Shown in pieces: positions 9,800 to 21,834 of a stretch of 64,000 nucleotides of DNA; position 1 is the first letter of the stretch; every line of letters starts with the position of its first letter. The stretch spans positions 100,514,696 through 100,578,695 of the forward strand of contig NC_135720.1 in the NCBI RefSeq assembly GCF_964656455.1, in the 5' to 3' direction. The position numbers were made by a program, and so were the translations under genes. The notes below the pieces were generated by a model. It worked only from the letters and a program-made list of their open reading frames with translations. It did no database searches and was not told the origin of the DNA. This stretch comes from Halichoerus grypus (taxonomy: Eukaryota; Chordata; Mammalia; Carnivora; Phocidae).

Positions 9800-12250
9800 C
9801 CACTATGTGATTTTTAAGTGCACTTTAAAGAAGTATAATATATGCACATAAATAAGTCCACACCATAAATAATAGATTCCCACAAAGTGACTATTTCTGG
9901 GTAACTACCATCTATTTCAGGAAATAGACCATCACAAGCATTTTGGAAGTCCCCTTTCTCAAATCCAGTTATAAGTGGCCCCCAAAGATAGTCACTATTC
10001 TGCCTTTTAGCACCATAGAATCATACGTAAAGGAAATGATACAAGATATGTTCTATGTCTGTGACATCTTTAGCTCAATAATATGTTTATGAAATTCATC
10101 CATATTATTACACGTAGTATGCTTTATTCTCCTTGCTTGACAATATCCCATTGTGTAAATATGCTTCGCTTTACTCATTATAATATTGATGTATATTTTT
10201 TCTTTTTTTAACTTTTTGTTTTTTTCCTAACAGACTCATCAATTTTACATATATGTATAGTTATATACAAATAGGTATGTGTAGGGGTGAAATTATTTCA
10301 TCATGCAGTGTGCATATGTTCAGCTTTATTAGATACTCTCAACTATTTTTAAAAATGTTAATAAAATATATCCTAGCAGTAGTGTCTGAAAGTTTCTATT
10401 GCTTCATGTTTTCTCCAACAGTTTGTGTTATTAATCTGTTATTATTAATTTTAGCCATTCATCATGTTCTTATTTTATTTTCTTAGTTAACTTACTACTT
10501 ATAATCCTCTATTTTGTTATTTTAGTAATTGCTTTATGGTTTATTGCTTTATGCTTTATAGCCATGTATCTTTAACTTACTAGTCTACATTGATGTGATA
10601 TTATACCACTTCAGCTCTGATAACCTTACACAGCACACTTCCATTCTTCCCCCCTTTATTTTCGTGCATTTGTTGGCATACATTTTACTTTTATGCAAGT
10701 TATAAACTCCAAACTACATTCATGTTAGTTTTGTTTTAAAAGTCAATTATCTGGGGTGCCTGGGTGGCTCAGTCATTAAGCGTCTGCCTTCGGCTCAGGT
10801 CGTGATCCCAGGGTTCTGGGATCGAGCCCCACATCGGGCTCCCTGCTCCGTGGGAAGCCTGCTTCTCCCTCTCCCACTCCCCCTGCTTGTGTTCCCTCTC
10901 TCGCTGTGTCTCTCTCTCTCTCTCAAATAAATAAATAAAATCTTTAAAAAAAATAAAAATCAATTATCTTTTGAAGAAATTTTAATAATAGAAAATATTC
11001 TTATATTCTGTACATAGTTAACATTTCTAGTACTCATCATCCCATTGTGTAGATATATATTTCCACCTAGCATAATTTTTGTTCCGCCTGAAGGACTTCC
11101 TTTTAGATTTCTTGTAGTGTAGGTCAGCTGGTGATGGGTTCTTTCATCTATTATATGTCTATAGGAGTCCTTATCTCACTTTCACTTGAAAGATATTTTC
11201 ACTAGGCATAGAATCCTATATTGTCAGTTATTTTCTTTTTCTTTCAGTACTTTAAAAATGTTCCATTCTTTCCTCAGTTGCATTGTTTTCAGTGAAAAAT
11301 CTGCTAAACTCTCTCTCTCTCTTTTTTTTTTTGCACCTCTGCAGATACCATGTCTTTTTCCTCTGGCTACTTTTACTAGTTTTGAGAAATTTTATTTTGA
11401 TATGCTATAATATAATTTTTGTCTTATTTCTTGTGTTTCAGATTTATTTGGCTTTTTAGACCTGTGGGGTTATATTTTTTTAGTCAAATTTGGAAAACTT
11501 TTGGTTATTTCTTCTTCAAATATTTTCTGTATTTTATTCTTGTTCTCCTTTCCTTTAAGGTCTCCAATTACATGTATATTAGATTATTTAAAATTATTTC
11601 ACGATTGATGCCTTGTTCACTTTTTAAGTTTATTTTCTTTTCTCAATGTGTCTTTGTATAGTTTTAATTACGTTCAATTTGTTAATATTTTCCCCTACAA
11701 TGTTTAATTTTCCATTAATCCCATCTAGTGTGTTTGCATCTTAGACACTGTAATTTTTATCTCTAGGAATTTGGATACTTTCTTATGTCTTCCATATCTC
11801 TGAGTAACTCTTTGATTGCATGATATGCAGTTACAGCTTTTAATTCTGACATAATAATAACTTTTAATTCTAACTGCTAATTCTAGCATTTGTGCCAGTC
11901 TGGGTTGATTTTGATTAATTTATTTTCCTCTTCATTAAGTGTTATATTTTCTTTGCACACCTGGTAATTTTTCAGTGGATGGTAGATATTGTGAGTTTTA
12001 TCTTTGTTAGGTGGTACATATATTTGTGTTCCTGTAATATTCTTGAGCTTTGTTGTGCACTGCAGTTAAATTCTTTAGAGATTTTATCCGTTTGGGTTTT
12101 ATTTTGTTAGGTGGTAAAAGAGAAGTTTTGTTCAATCTAAGGCTAATTATTCCTCATTCTTGAGACAACACCTTTCTGCATATTCTAACACGTCATGAAT
12201 CCTGAGGTTTACGAGTATGGTGGCTAAATGGCAACAGGGGCTATTCTCAG
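9800..12250 (-). mobile_element. Old L1M remnant (3' end through 5' region, internally deleted)
   Basis: On the minus strand, 9840-10490 resembles an L1M 3' end (e.g. accaccatctatttcagg-like block at 9905, atccatattattacacgta at 10098, cagctttattagatactctc at 10320). 10960-11700 resembles the ORF1-side sequence of L1M elements (e.g. cctgaaggacttccttttag, then tttcttgtagtgtaggtcagctggtgatg). Most of ORF2 is missing between these parts, so this is a deleted or mosaic copy. A SINEC at 10753-10954 interrupts it. No usable frame remains. Boundaries are approximate. Confidence 0.7.
10753..10954 (+). mobile_element. SINEC inserted in an old L1M
   Basis: A well-preserved plus-strand copy, from the ggggtgcctgggtggctcag head to the aaataaataaataaaatc tail. 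A 15-bp TSD with one mismatch (aaaagtcaattatct / aaaaatcaattatct) lies at 10738-10752 and 10955-10969. The copy is close to the common form, so it is relatively recent compared with its L1M host. Confidence 0.95.
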
Positions 12251-13246
12251 GCCTGTGCAAAGAGCAGGCTCTGTTATTTCCATTCTTAAGAATTTTTTAA
12301 TGGAGGTGAAATCCCTTTATTACACTTTTAAAGTGTACAATTCAGTGGCATTTAGTATATTCACAGTGTTGTGCAATCACCACCTCTAAAAAATTGCAAA
12401 ACATTTTTATTACTCCACCAAAAAGTCTCATACTACTCACCATTTCCCTATTCCTCAGACTCTGACAAACAGCAATGCACTCTTCTCTATATATTTACCT
12501 ACTCTAGGTATTTCATTTAAATGGAGTCATACAATACGTGACCTTTTGGGTCCAGTCTCTCTCATTTAACATAATGTTTTTGAGGTTCATTCACACCATA
12601 GCATGTATTAGTACTTCAGTCCTTTGTGTGGCCAAATAATATTCCTTTGTATGTATATGCCACATTTTGTTTATCTCCTCTTCAATTAGAAAACATTGGG
12701 TTGTTTCCACCCTTTGACTATTGTGAATAATGCCACCACAAAATATTTGTTTGAATGCTAGTTTTCAGTTATTTGGGAAATATATATATAGAAGTGGAAT
12801 TGCTAAGTCACATGGTAATTATATACTTAACTTTTTGAGGAAAAACCAAATTGTTTTCTACAGAAGCTATGCCATTGTATATTCCCACCCTCAGTGTATG
12901 AAGGTTCTAATTTCTCCACATCCTCACCAACACTTAAAATTTTCTCTTTATTTTTTTATAGTTATTCTAGCAGGTTGAAGTGGTACCACATTGTGATTTT
13001 GGTTTTCATTTCCCCAATTACTAATGGTGTTGAGCGTCTTCTGTTGTTTTTGTTGGCCACATGTATATCTTCTTTGGAAAAATGTTTATTCAACAGTCTC
13101 TGCCCATTTTGTAATTTGATTGTTTATATTTTGTCATTGAGTTGTAAATATTCTTTGTGTATTCTGGAGAGTAGGTGCTTATCAGATATATGATTTACAA
13201 ATATTTTCTCCCATTCTGTAGGTTGCTTTTAAATTACTTGATAATG

Positions 13247-13443
13247 TGGGTTCCTGGGTGGCTCAGTTGGTTAAGCATCTGCCTTCAGCTCAGGTCAGGA
13301 TCTCAGGGTCCTGGGATTGAGCCCCACATTGAGCCCTGCATCAGGCTCCCTGCTCAGTGGGGAGTCTGCTTCTCCGTCTCCCTTTGCCCCTTCTCCCTGC
13401 TCATGCTCTCTCTCTCTCAAATAAATAAATAAAATCTTTAAAT
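13247..13443 (+). mobile_element. SINEC inserted in an old L1M
   Basis: Plus-strand copy with head ggttcctgggtggctcagtt and an A-rich tail (aaataaataaataaaatc). The 16-bp imperfect TSD (aaattacttgataatg / aaattacataataatg) is at 13231-13246 and 13444-13459. The middle carries a small local expansion (cattgagccctgcatcagg), seen as a near-repeat of cccacattgagccc. Confidence 0.93.
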
Positions 13444-14355
13444 AAATTACATAATAATGTTTTTTATACAAAAATTTTCTAATCTTTATGAAATTTAATT
13501 TTATCTATTTTTTATGTTGCTCATGCTTTTAGTGTCACAACTGAGCATCCATTGCTAAATCCAGGGTCATGAAGATTTACTTCTATGATTTCTTTTAAGT
13601 GTTTTAGGGTTTTAGCTTTTATATTTATGTATTTGATCCATTTTGAATTAGTTTTTCTATACAATATAAGGAGAGGGTCCAACTTCATTCTTTTACATGT
13701 GGGCATTCTGTTATCCCAGCACCATTTGCTGACGAGATTCTCCTTTCCCCACTGAATGGATTTAGCACATTTGCTAAAAATCAGTTGGCTATATGAATGA
13801 ATTTATTTCTATTCCATAGGTTCATGTCTGTCTTTATTCCTGTACCACACTTTTTTGATTACTGTAGTTTTTGGTAAGTTTTGAAATTGAGAAGCATAAC
13901 TCTCTTTGTTCTTCTTTTCAATATTGTTTTTGCCATGTGAAGCACCTTTGATTTCCACATGATTTTAAGATTAGATTTGCATTCATTTCTGGAAAAAAAA
14001 TGCCATTGGGATTTTGTTAGGGATTTCATTGAAACTAGATTATTTAGAGCAGTATTGCCATTTTAACAGTATTAAGTCTTCAAAGCCACGAACATGGGAT
14101 GTCTTTTGATTTATTTAGAACTTCTTTGATGACTTTCACCAATGTAGCTTTCAGTCTGCAAATCTTTCACCTCCTTGGCCAGGTTTACTCTTAAGTATTT
14201 TATCCTTTTAGAGTCCACCAAAAATGGAATTGATTTTGTAATTTTCTCTTCAAATTATATAGAAGTAAAACTGATTTTTTTAAAACTGATTTTTGCATAT
14301 TGATCTTCTAATCTTCAACTTTGCTGAATTTGTTCATTAGCTCCAGTAGATTTTT

Positions 14356-14551
14356 TTTTTTTTTTTAAATATTTTATTTATTTATTTGAGAGAGAGAATG
14401 AAAGAGAGAGAGCACAAGAGCGGGGAGGGTCAGAGGGAGAAGCAGACTCCCCGCTGAGCAGGGAGCCCGATGCGGGACTCGATCCCGGGACTCCAGGATC
14501 ATGACCTGAGCCGAAGGCAGTCGCTTAACCAACTGAGCCACCCAGGCGCCC
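14356..14551 (-). mobile_element. SINEC inserted in an old L1M
   Basis: Minus-strand copy with a long T-tract at the left and head complement ending aggcgccc at the right. The 18-bp TSD tagctccagtagattttt lies at 14338-14355 and 14552-14569. Few differences from the window consensus, so young. Confidence 0.95.
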
Positions 14552-14723
14552 TAGCTCCAGTAGATTTTTGTGGATTCTTTAGAATTACCTATGTATAAAA
14601 ATCATAGTATCTATAAATAGCATCTCCCCCATATTTTGTTTTATTTATTAACCCTGATTTAAATTTAACATTTGTGGGGATCCAGTCAGTGCAGATGGTA
14701 AAAGACAAGGTCTTTACTTTCTT

Positions 14724-15194
14724 TCTTTTTTTTAAAATTTTTTTATTGTTATGTTAATCAGCATACATTACATCATTAGTTTTAGATGTAGTGTTCCATG
14801 ATTCATTGTTTGTGCATAACACATTGTCTGCTCCATGCAGAATGTGCCCTCTTTAATACCCATCACCAGGCTAACCCATCCTCCCACCCCCCTCCCCTCT
14901 AGAACCCTCAGTTTGTTTTTCAGAGTCCATCGTCTCTCATGGTTCATCTCCCCCTCCGATTTCCCCCCCTTCATTCTTCCCCTCCTGCTATCTTCTTCTT
15001 TTTTTTTTTTTTCTTAACATATATTGCATTATTTGTTTCAGAGGTACAGATCTGAGATTCAACAGTCTTGCACAATTCACAGCGCTTACCAGAGCACAAA
15101 CCCTCACCAGGGTCTATCACCCAATCACGCCCTCCCTCCCACCCCACCCCCCACTCCAGCAACCCTCAGTTTGTTTCCTGAGATTAAGAATTCC
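14724..15194 (-). other. L1 3'UTR with two homologous modules separated by an A-tract
   Basis: Sense direction is right to left. Module A (about 15194-15017) runs from the ORF2 stop to an A-rich tract at about 15000-15016. Module B (about 14999-14730) follows, ending in the true 3' end and A-rich tail. Both modules carry 'aaacaaactgagggtt' followed by a G-rich run, and then a run of similar text to their ends. This suggests duplication or concatenation of 3' ends. The G-rich strand of module B at about 14878-14902 has four or more G-runs and could form a G-quadruplex, a feature known in L1 3'UTRs. Confidence 0.75.
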
Positions 15195-18100
15195 TCATAT
15201 CAGTGAGGTCATATGATACATGTCTTTCTCTGTTTGACTTATTTCGCTCAGCATAATATCCTCTAGTTCCATCCACGTCGTTGCAAATGGCAAGATCTCA
15301 TTCCTTTTGATGGCTGCATAATATTCCATTGTATATATATACCACATCTTCTTTAGCCATTCATCTGTCGATGGGCATCTTGGCTCTTTCCACAGTTTGG
15401 CTATTGTGGACATTGCTGCTATAAACATCGGGGTGCACGTACCCCTTCGGATCCCTAATTTGTATCTTTGGGGTAAATACCCAGTAGTGCAACTGCTAGA
15501 TCATATGGTAGTCCTATTTTCAACTTTTTGAGGAACCTCCATACTGTTTTCCAGAGTGGCTGCACCAGCTTGCATTCCCACCAACAGTGTAGGAGGGTTC
15601 CCCTTCCTCTGCATCCCCGCCAACATCTGTCATTTCCTGACTTGTTAATTTTAGCCATTCTGACTGGTGTGAGCTGGTATCTCATTGAAGTTTTGATTTG
15701 GATTTCCCTGATGCTGAGCGATGTTGAGCACTTTTTCATGTATCTGTTGGCCATTTGGATGTCTTCTTTGGAAAAATGTCTGTTCATGTCTTCAGCCCAT
15801 TTCTTGATTGGATCATCCATTCTGTGGGTGTTGATTTTAAGAAGTTCTTTATAGATTTTGGATACTAGCCCTTTATCTGATATGTCATTTGCAAATATCT
15901 TCTCCCATTCTGTCGGTTGTCTTTTGGTTTTGTTGACTGTTTCTTTTGCTGTGCAAAAGCTTTTTATCTTGATGAAGTCCCAATAGTTCATTTTTGCGCT
16001 TGCTTCCCTTGCCTTTGATGATGTTTCTAGGAAGAAGTTGCTGTGGCTGAGGTCGAAGAGGTTGCTGCCTGTGTTCTCCTTTAGGATTTTGATGGACTCC
16101 TTTCTCACATTTAGGTCTTTCAACCATTTGGAGTCTATTTTTGTGCATGGTGTAAGGAAATGGTCCAGTTTCATTCTTCTGCATATGGCTGTCCAATTTT
16201 CCCAACACCATTTGTTGAAGAGACTGTCTTTTTTCCATTGGACATTCTTTCCTGCTTTGTCAAAGATTAGTTGACCATAGAGTTGAGGGTCCATTTCTGG
16301 GCTCTCTATTCTGTTCCATTGATCTATGTGTCTGTTTTTTTGCCAGTATCATACTGTCTTGATGATGACAGCTTTGTCATAGAGCTGGAAGTCCGGAATT
16401 GTGATGCCGCCAGCTTTGCTTTTCTTTTTCAACCTTCCTCTGGCTATGCGGGGTCTTTTCTGGTTCCATACAAATTTTAGGATTATTTGTTCCATTTCTT
16501 TGAAAAAAGTGGATGGTATTTTGATGGGGATTGCATTGAATGTGTAGATTGCTCTAGGTAGCATTGACATCTTCACAATATTTGTTCTTCCAATCCATGA
16601 GCATGGAACGTTTTTCCATTTCTTTGTGTCTTCCTCAATTTCTTTCATGAGTAGAAAGAATTTTTTCATATAGTTTCAAATTCTTTCATATAGTTTTCTG
16701 AGTACAGATCCTTTGCCTCTTTGGTTAGATTTATTCCTAGGTATCTTATGGTTTTCGGTGCAATTGTAAATGGGATTGACTCCTTAATTTCTCTTTCTTC
16801 TGTCTTGTTGTTGGTGTATAGGAATCCACTGATTTCTGTGCATTGATTTTATATCCTGCCACTTTACTGAATTCCTGTATGAGTTCTAGCAGTTTTGGGG
16901 TGGAGTCTTTGGGATTTTCCACATAAAGTATCATATCATCTGCAAAGAGTAAGAGTTTGACTTCTTCTTTGCCGATTTGGATGCCTTTTATTTCTTTTTG
17001 TTGTCTGATTGCTGTGGCTAGGACTTCTAATACTATGTTGAATAGCAGTGGTGATAGTGGACATCCCTGCTGCATTCCTGACCTTAAGGGGAAAGCTTTC
17101 AGTTTTTCCCCATTGAGAATGATATTCGCTGTAGGTTTTTCATAAATGGCTTTTATGATATTGAGGTATGTTCCCTCTATCCCTATACTCTGAAGAGTTT
17201 TGATCAAGAAAGGATGCTATACTTTGTCAAATGCTTTTTCTGCATCTATTGAGAGGATCATATGATTCTTGTTCTTTCTTTTGTTAATGTATTGTATCAC
17301 GTTGATTGATTTGTGGATGTTGAACCAACCTTGCAGCTCAGGGATAAATCCGACTTGGTCGTGGTGAATAATCCTTTTAATGTACTGTTGCATCCTACTG
17401 GCTAGTATTTTGGTGAGAATTTTTACATCCATGGTCATCAAGGATATTGGTCTGTAATTCTTTTTGATGGGGTCTTTGTCTCGTTTTGGGATCAAGGTAA
17501 TGCTGGCCTCATAAAATTAGTTTGGGAGTTTTCCTTCTATTTCTATTTTTTGGAACAGTTTCAGAAGAATAGGTATTAATTCTTCTTGAAATGTTTGGTA
17601 GAATTCCCCTGGGAAGCCATCTGGTCCTGGGCTTTTGTGTTTTGGGAGATTTTTGATGACTGCTTCAATTTCCTTCGTGGTTATAGGTCTGTTCAGGTTT
17701 TCTATTTCTTCCTGGTTCAGTTTTGGTAGTTGATACATCTCTAGGAATGCATCCATTTCTTCCAGGTTATCTAATTTGCTGGCATAGAGTTGCTCATAAT
17801 ATGTTCTTATAATTGTTTGTATTTCTTTGGCATTGGTTGTGATCTCTCCTCTTTCATTCATGATTTTGTTGATTTGGGTCATTTCTCTTTTCTTTTTGAT
17901 AAGTCTGGCCAGGGGTTTATCAATCTTATTAATTCTTTCAAAGAACCAGCTCCTAGTTTCGTTGATCTGTTCTACTGTTCTTTTAGTTTCTATTTCATTG
18001 ATTTCTGCTCTGATCTTTATTATTTCTCTTCTCCTGCTGGGTTTAGGCTTTATTTGCTGTTCTTTCTCCAGCTCCTTTAGGTGTAGGGTTAGGTTGTGTA

Positions 18101-19036
18101 CTTGAGACCTTTCTTGTTTCTTGAGAAAGGCTTGGATTGCTATATACTTTCCTCTTAGGACTGCCTTTGCTGTATCCCAAAGATTTTGAATAGTTGTGTT
18201 TTCATTTTCATTGGTTTCCATGAATTTTTTTAATTCTTCTTTAATTTCCTGGTTGACCCATTCATTCTTTAGTAGGATGCTCTTTAGCCTCCATGTATTT
18301 GAGTTCTTTCTGACATTCCTCTTGTGATTGAGTTCTAGTTTCAATGCATTGTGGTCTGAAAATAGGCAGGGAATGATCCCAATCTTTTGGTACCGGTTGA
18401 GACCTGATTTATGACCTAGGATGTGATCGATTCTGGAGAATGTTCCATGAGCACTAGAGAAGAATGTGTATTCCATTGCTTTGGGATGGAATGTTCTGAA
18501 TATGTCTATGAAGTCCATTTGGTCCAGTGTGTCATTTAAAGTCTTTATTTTGTTGTTGATCTTTTGCTTAGATGATCTGTCCATTTCAGTGAGGGGGGTG
18601 TTAAAGTCCCCCACTATTATTGTATTGTTGTCAATGTGTTTCTTTGCTTTTGTTATCAATTGCCTTATATAATTGGCTGCTCCCATGTTAGGGGCATAGA
18701 TATTTACAGTTGTTAGATCTTCTTGTTGGATAGACCCTTTAATTAGGGTATAGTGTCCTTCCTCATCTCTTATTACAGTCTTTGGTTTAAAATCTAATTT
18801 GTCTGATATAGGGATTGTCCCCCAGCCTTCTTTTGGTGTCCATTAGCATGGTAAATGATTTTCCACCCCCTCACTTTCAATCTGAAGGTGTCTTTGGGTC
18901 TAAAATGAGTCTCTTGTAGACAGGATATCGATGGGTCTTGTTTTTTAATCCAATCTGATAGCCTGTGTCTTTTGATTGGGGCATTTAGCCCATTTACATT
19001 CAGGGTAACTATTGAAAGATAGGAATTTAGTGCCAT
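15195..19036 (-). pseudogene. L1 ORF2 (endonuclease/reverse transcriptase), broken by frameshifts and stops
   Basis: ORF2p normally nicks target DNA and reverse transcribes L1 RNA. The start is ATG at 19036, about 80 bp after the ORF1 stop, followed by MALNSYLSIVTLNVNGLN. The endonuclease domain shows TLNVNGLN, CLQETH, SRIDHIL and SDHN motifs. The RT domain shows [16 protein letters not shown] (motif A), [12 protein letters not shown] (motif B) and FADD (motif C, codons at 16935-16946). The C-terminal region keeps [16 protein letters not shown] near 15550. Lesions: a frame change near 18800 after [10 protein letters not shown], a stop at about 17517, a frame break at about 17217, another near 16790, a break at about 16350 and one between 15455 and 15428. 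The family length is about 1,275 residues; the longest surviving piece here is 389. Confidence 0.95.
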
Positions 19037-19117
19037 TGTATTGCCTGTAAGGTGACTGTTACTGTATATTGTCTGTGTTCCTTTCTGGTCTATGTTGCTT
19101 TTTGGCTCTCTCTTTGC

Positions 19118-20015
19118 TTAGAGGACCCCTTTCAAGATTTCTTGTAGGGCTGGTTTCGTGTTTGCAAATTCCTTTAGTTTTTGTTTGTCCTGGAAGCTTT
19201 TTATCTCTCCTTCTATTTTCAATGACAGCCTAGCTGGATATAGTATTCTTGGCTGCACATTTTTCTCATTTAGTGCTCTGAATATATCCTGCCAGTCCTT
19301 TCTGGCCTGCCAGGTCTCTGTGGGTAGGTCTGTTGCCAATCTAATGTTTCTACCATTGTAGGTTACATATCTCTTCTCCCGAGCTACTTTCAGGATGTTC
19401 TCTTTGTCTCTGAGACTCATAAGTTTTACTATTAGATGTCGGGGTGTTGACCTATTTTTATTGATTTTGAGGGGGGTTCTCTGTGCCTCCTGGATTTGGA
19501 TGCCTGTTTCCTTCCCCCAATTAGGGAAGTTCTCTGCTATAATTTGCTCCATTATATCTTCTGCCCCTCTCTCTCTTTCTTCCTCTTCTGGGATCCCAAT
19601 TATTCTAATGTTGTTTCGACTTATGGTATCGCTTATCTCTCGAATTCTGTCCTTGTGATCCAGTAGTTGTTTATCTCTCTTTTTCTCAGCTTCTTTATTT
19701 TCCATCATTTGGTCTTCTATATCACTGGTTCTTTCTTCTGCCTCATTTATCCTAGCAGTTAGCGCCCCCATTTTTGATTGCACCTCATTAATAGCCTTTT
19801 TGATTTTGACTTGGTTAGATTTTAGTTCTTTTATTTCTCCAGAAAGGTTTCTCTAGTAACTTCCATGCTTTTTTTTCAAGCCCAGCTAGTATCTTTAAAG
19901 TGATGATACTGAACTCTAGATCCGACATCGTACTAATGTCCGTATTGAGTAGGTCCCTGGCAGTCGGTACTACCTCTTGTTCTTTTTGTTGAGGTGATTT
20001 CTTCCATCTTGTCAT
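19118..20015 (-). pseudogene. L1 ORF1 (RNA-binding protein), one frameshift
   Basis: ORF1p coats L1 RNA as a trimer. The ATG at 20015 opens MTRWKKSPQQKEQE, a typical mammalian L1 ORF1 start. The frame is lost at about 19815-19850. It resumes in another frame and runs to the stop at 19118. The resumed part has a heptad-rich coiled coil (RINEAEERTSDIEDQ) and then the RRM-like domain (NIRIIGIPEEEERERG) and the C-terminal domain (RHLIVKL, ILYPARLS). Total length about 300 codons, normal for the family. Only this single frameshift is evident, so the copy died recently or was inserted with 5' damage. Confidence 0.93.
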
Positions 20016-20230
20016 TTTGTCCAGAGGAGAATAGATTGAGAGAACAAAATGCTAACAGGGTAACAACGTCCCCAGAAAATATATTCTAAGCAAATCAGAA
20101 AAGACCTGAAGCAGGTGGAAAAGAAAGGGAAAGCGAGAAAAAAGAAAAAGAAAATAAAATAAAAAGATAAAGATAAAAACAAGCAAAAACAGAACAAAAC
20201 AAAACAAAACAAAAAACAGAATATGATCAA

Positions 20231-20735
20231 ATATGATCAGGCTGGTACATAGATCAGTGCACCACACTAGATTTTGGGTGTATTTTGGTCTGTTAGAAGA
20301 AAGTGCCTCCCAAAATTTTAAAGAAAGAAAAACTTATATATGTACAAAAATAAGGGTTGATATGATGAAGGGATGGAATATGACTGTAAAGATGAAAATT
20401 ATAAAAAATTTTATAAAAGGAATTGATAAGAAGTTATTTGAAAAAAAGAAGAGGATTTAAAAAAAAAAGAAAAAAGAAAGGGAGAGAATGTGATCAGGCA
20501 GGAGAGTAGAAAAAAACCATACACTAGAGATTTAGGGTATATTTTGATCTGTTAGAAGAAACTATCTCAAAATTTTAAAGAGAGAACAACTTATATATAT
20601 ATGCCAAAAATACAGGTAACTACTAGGAAGGAATCGAATATGACTCTAAAAATGAAAAATAAAAATGTTATTTAAAAAAGGGATTGATAAGATGTTGGTT
20701 GAAAAAGGGAAAAAGAAAAATTCAAAAAAAAAAAA
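20231..20735 (-). repeat. Two-copy tandem repeat (about 258-bp period) in the L1 5'UTR
   Basis: Matching landmarks at constant spacing: tgatcaggc at 20234 and 20491; tctgttagaagaaa at 20289 and 20548; aaaattttaaag at 20312 and 20569; attgataag at 20422 and 20683. The units differ by point changes and small indels, so the duplication is older than this insertion and probably belongs to the L1 subfamily. Confidence 0.85.
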
Positions 20736-21823
20736 GACAGTTAAAAAAAAATTAACTTTGAAAGACTACAGAATCATGGTAAAAAAGCCATGGATTCTAT
20801 GTGCAGTATTCCCCTAGCGCTGGAGTTCTGCCATTCTCATTGATCGGTAAACTTGGTCTTGGCCGTCTGTTCTCGCTGATCTTCTGAGGGAGGGGCCTGT
20901 TGCTGTGGTTCCCAAATGTCTTTGCCAGAGGTGGAATTGCCCCACCCTTGCCCGGTCCGGGCTAAGTAATCTGCTCGGGTTTGCTCTCGGGAGCTTTTGT
21001 TCCCTGCAAGCTTTCCGTACAGCTTTGGAGGAGGAGAGTGAAAATGGCAGCGTCCCAATCTCTGCCCTGGAGGAGCCAAGAACTTGGGGCCCCACTCCTT
21101 AGGGCGCCCCCAGAGAAAAGCAGTCAGTCACTCTCGTCTCTCCGGTCTCCGGCCACACTCCGTGCTCACCTGGCCTGTGACCGCGCATTTCTGTCTCTGG
21201 CACCCGACCCCGTGTGGAGTCTCCAAACCTAGCAGATCCCTGCGGTGCGCTCCCACGCCGCTCCTCCCCGGGGAGGAAGGGGAGTCTCCCCGGATCTGCC
21301 GCTTGTTGGGTCCCTGCTGGAGGAGCAGAGGCCCGACTGTGCTGCGGATCACGGTTTATGGCAACCCCGAGCTCAGAGCCCGGGCCTCGGCTCCGTCTCT
21401 GCAGCCGGCTTCCCCGCTCCGATACCTGGGAGCTCTGCCGCACTCAGGCACCCCCGGTCTTTCTGTGACCCCGAGGGTCCTGAGACCACACTGTCCCGCG
21501 AGGGTTCCACCCCCAGCTTAGCCACCAGAGCGACGTCCCTCAGCGGAGCAGACTTTTAAAAGTTCTGATTTTGTGCTCCGGGGCTCTATCACTTGCCAGA
21601 AGCGGCCGACAGAGGCCCCTCCCCCGCCATCTATCCTCCCGAATATCGCCTCGGATTCACTTCTCCGCACATCCTACCTTCCAGAAAGTGGTCGCTTTTC
21701 TGTTCAGAGAGTTGTTGCTATTCTTTTCTTCGATCTCCTGTTGAGTTGGTAGGTGTTCAGAATGGTTTGATTCCTATCCAGCTGAATTCCTGAGACCAGA
21801 TGAAATCCAGGTCTCCTACTCCT

Positions 21824-21834
21824 CCGCCATCTTG
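21824..21834 (-). promoter_or_regulatory. YY1-type motif at the L1 5' end
   Basis: Plus strand CCGCCATCTTG, sense CAAGATGGCGG, about 14 bases from the L1 5' terminus. This is the canonical YY1 core. In human L1 a YY1 site in this location fixes the transcription start; the same role here is by analogy. Confidence 0.75.

Larger units (their letters stand above)
12290..14620 (-). mobile_element. Old L1M remnant, 3' end and distal ORF2
   Basis: Minus-strand L1. The left part (12330 acacttttaaagtgtacaat, then tcagtggcatttagtatatt) is the 3' end of an old L1M family. Moving right it enters ORF2 C-terminal sequence (12860-13100, matching 15540-15790 of the full-length copy) and then the interior of ORF2 (13660-14340, matching about 16150-16840). 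Frames are broken throughout. SINECs at 13247-13443 and 14356-14551 interrupt it. Its right end is lost before the young L1 at 14724. Confidence 0.8.

Noticed and set aside
10753..10830. Functional tRNA genes in SINE heads
   Set aside because: Heads keep A/B-box remnants but no cloverleaf; they belong to tRNA-Lys-derived SINEs with TSDs and tails.
10769..10963. Frames within SINE copies (here 64 codons, minus)
   Set aside because: They are the complement of CT-rich SINE sequence, giving repetitive RERE-type peptides with no coding history.
15455..16294. A 279-codon minus frame as a separate gene
   Set aside because: It is the C-terminal part of L1 ORF2, collinear with the rest.
17517..18686. 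The longest open frame (389 codons, minus) as a host gene
   Set aside because: It carries L1 endonuclease and RT motifs (SRIDHIL, KSPGPDG) and sits in the correct place inside a full-length L1.
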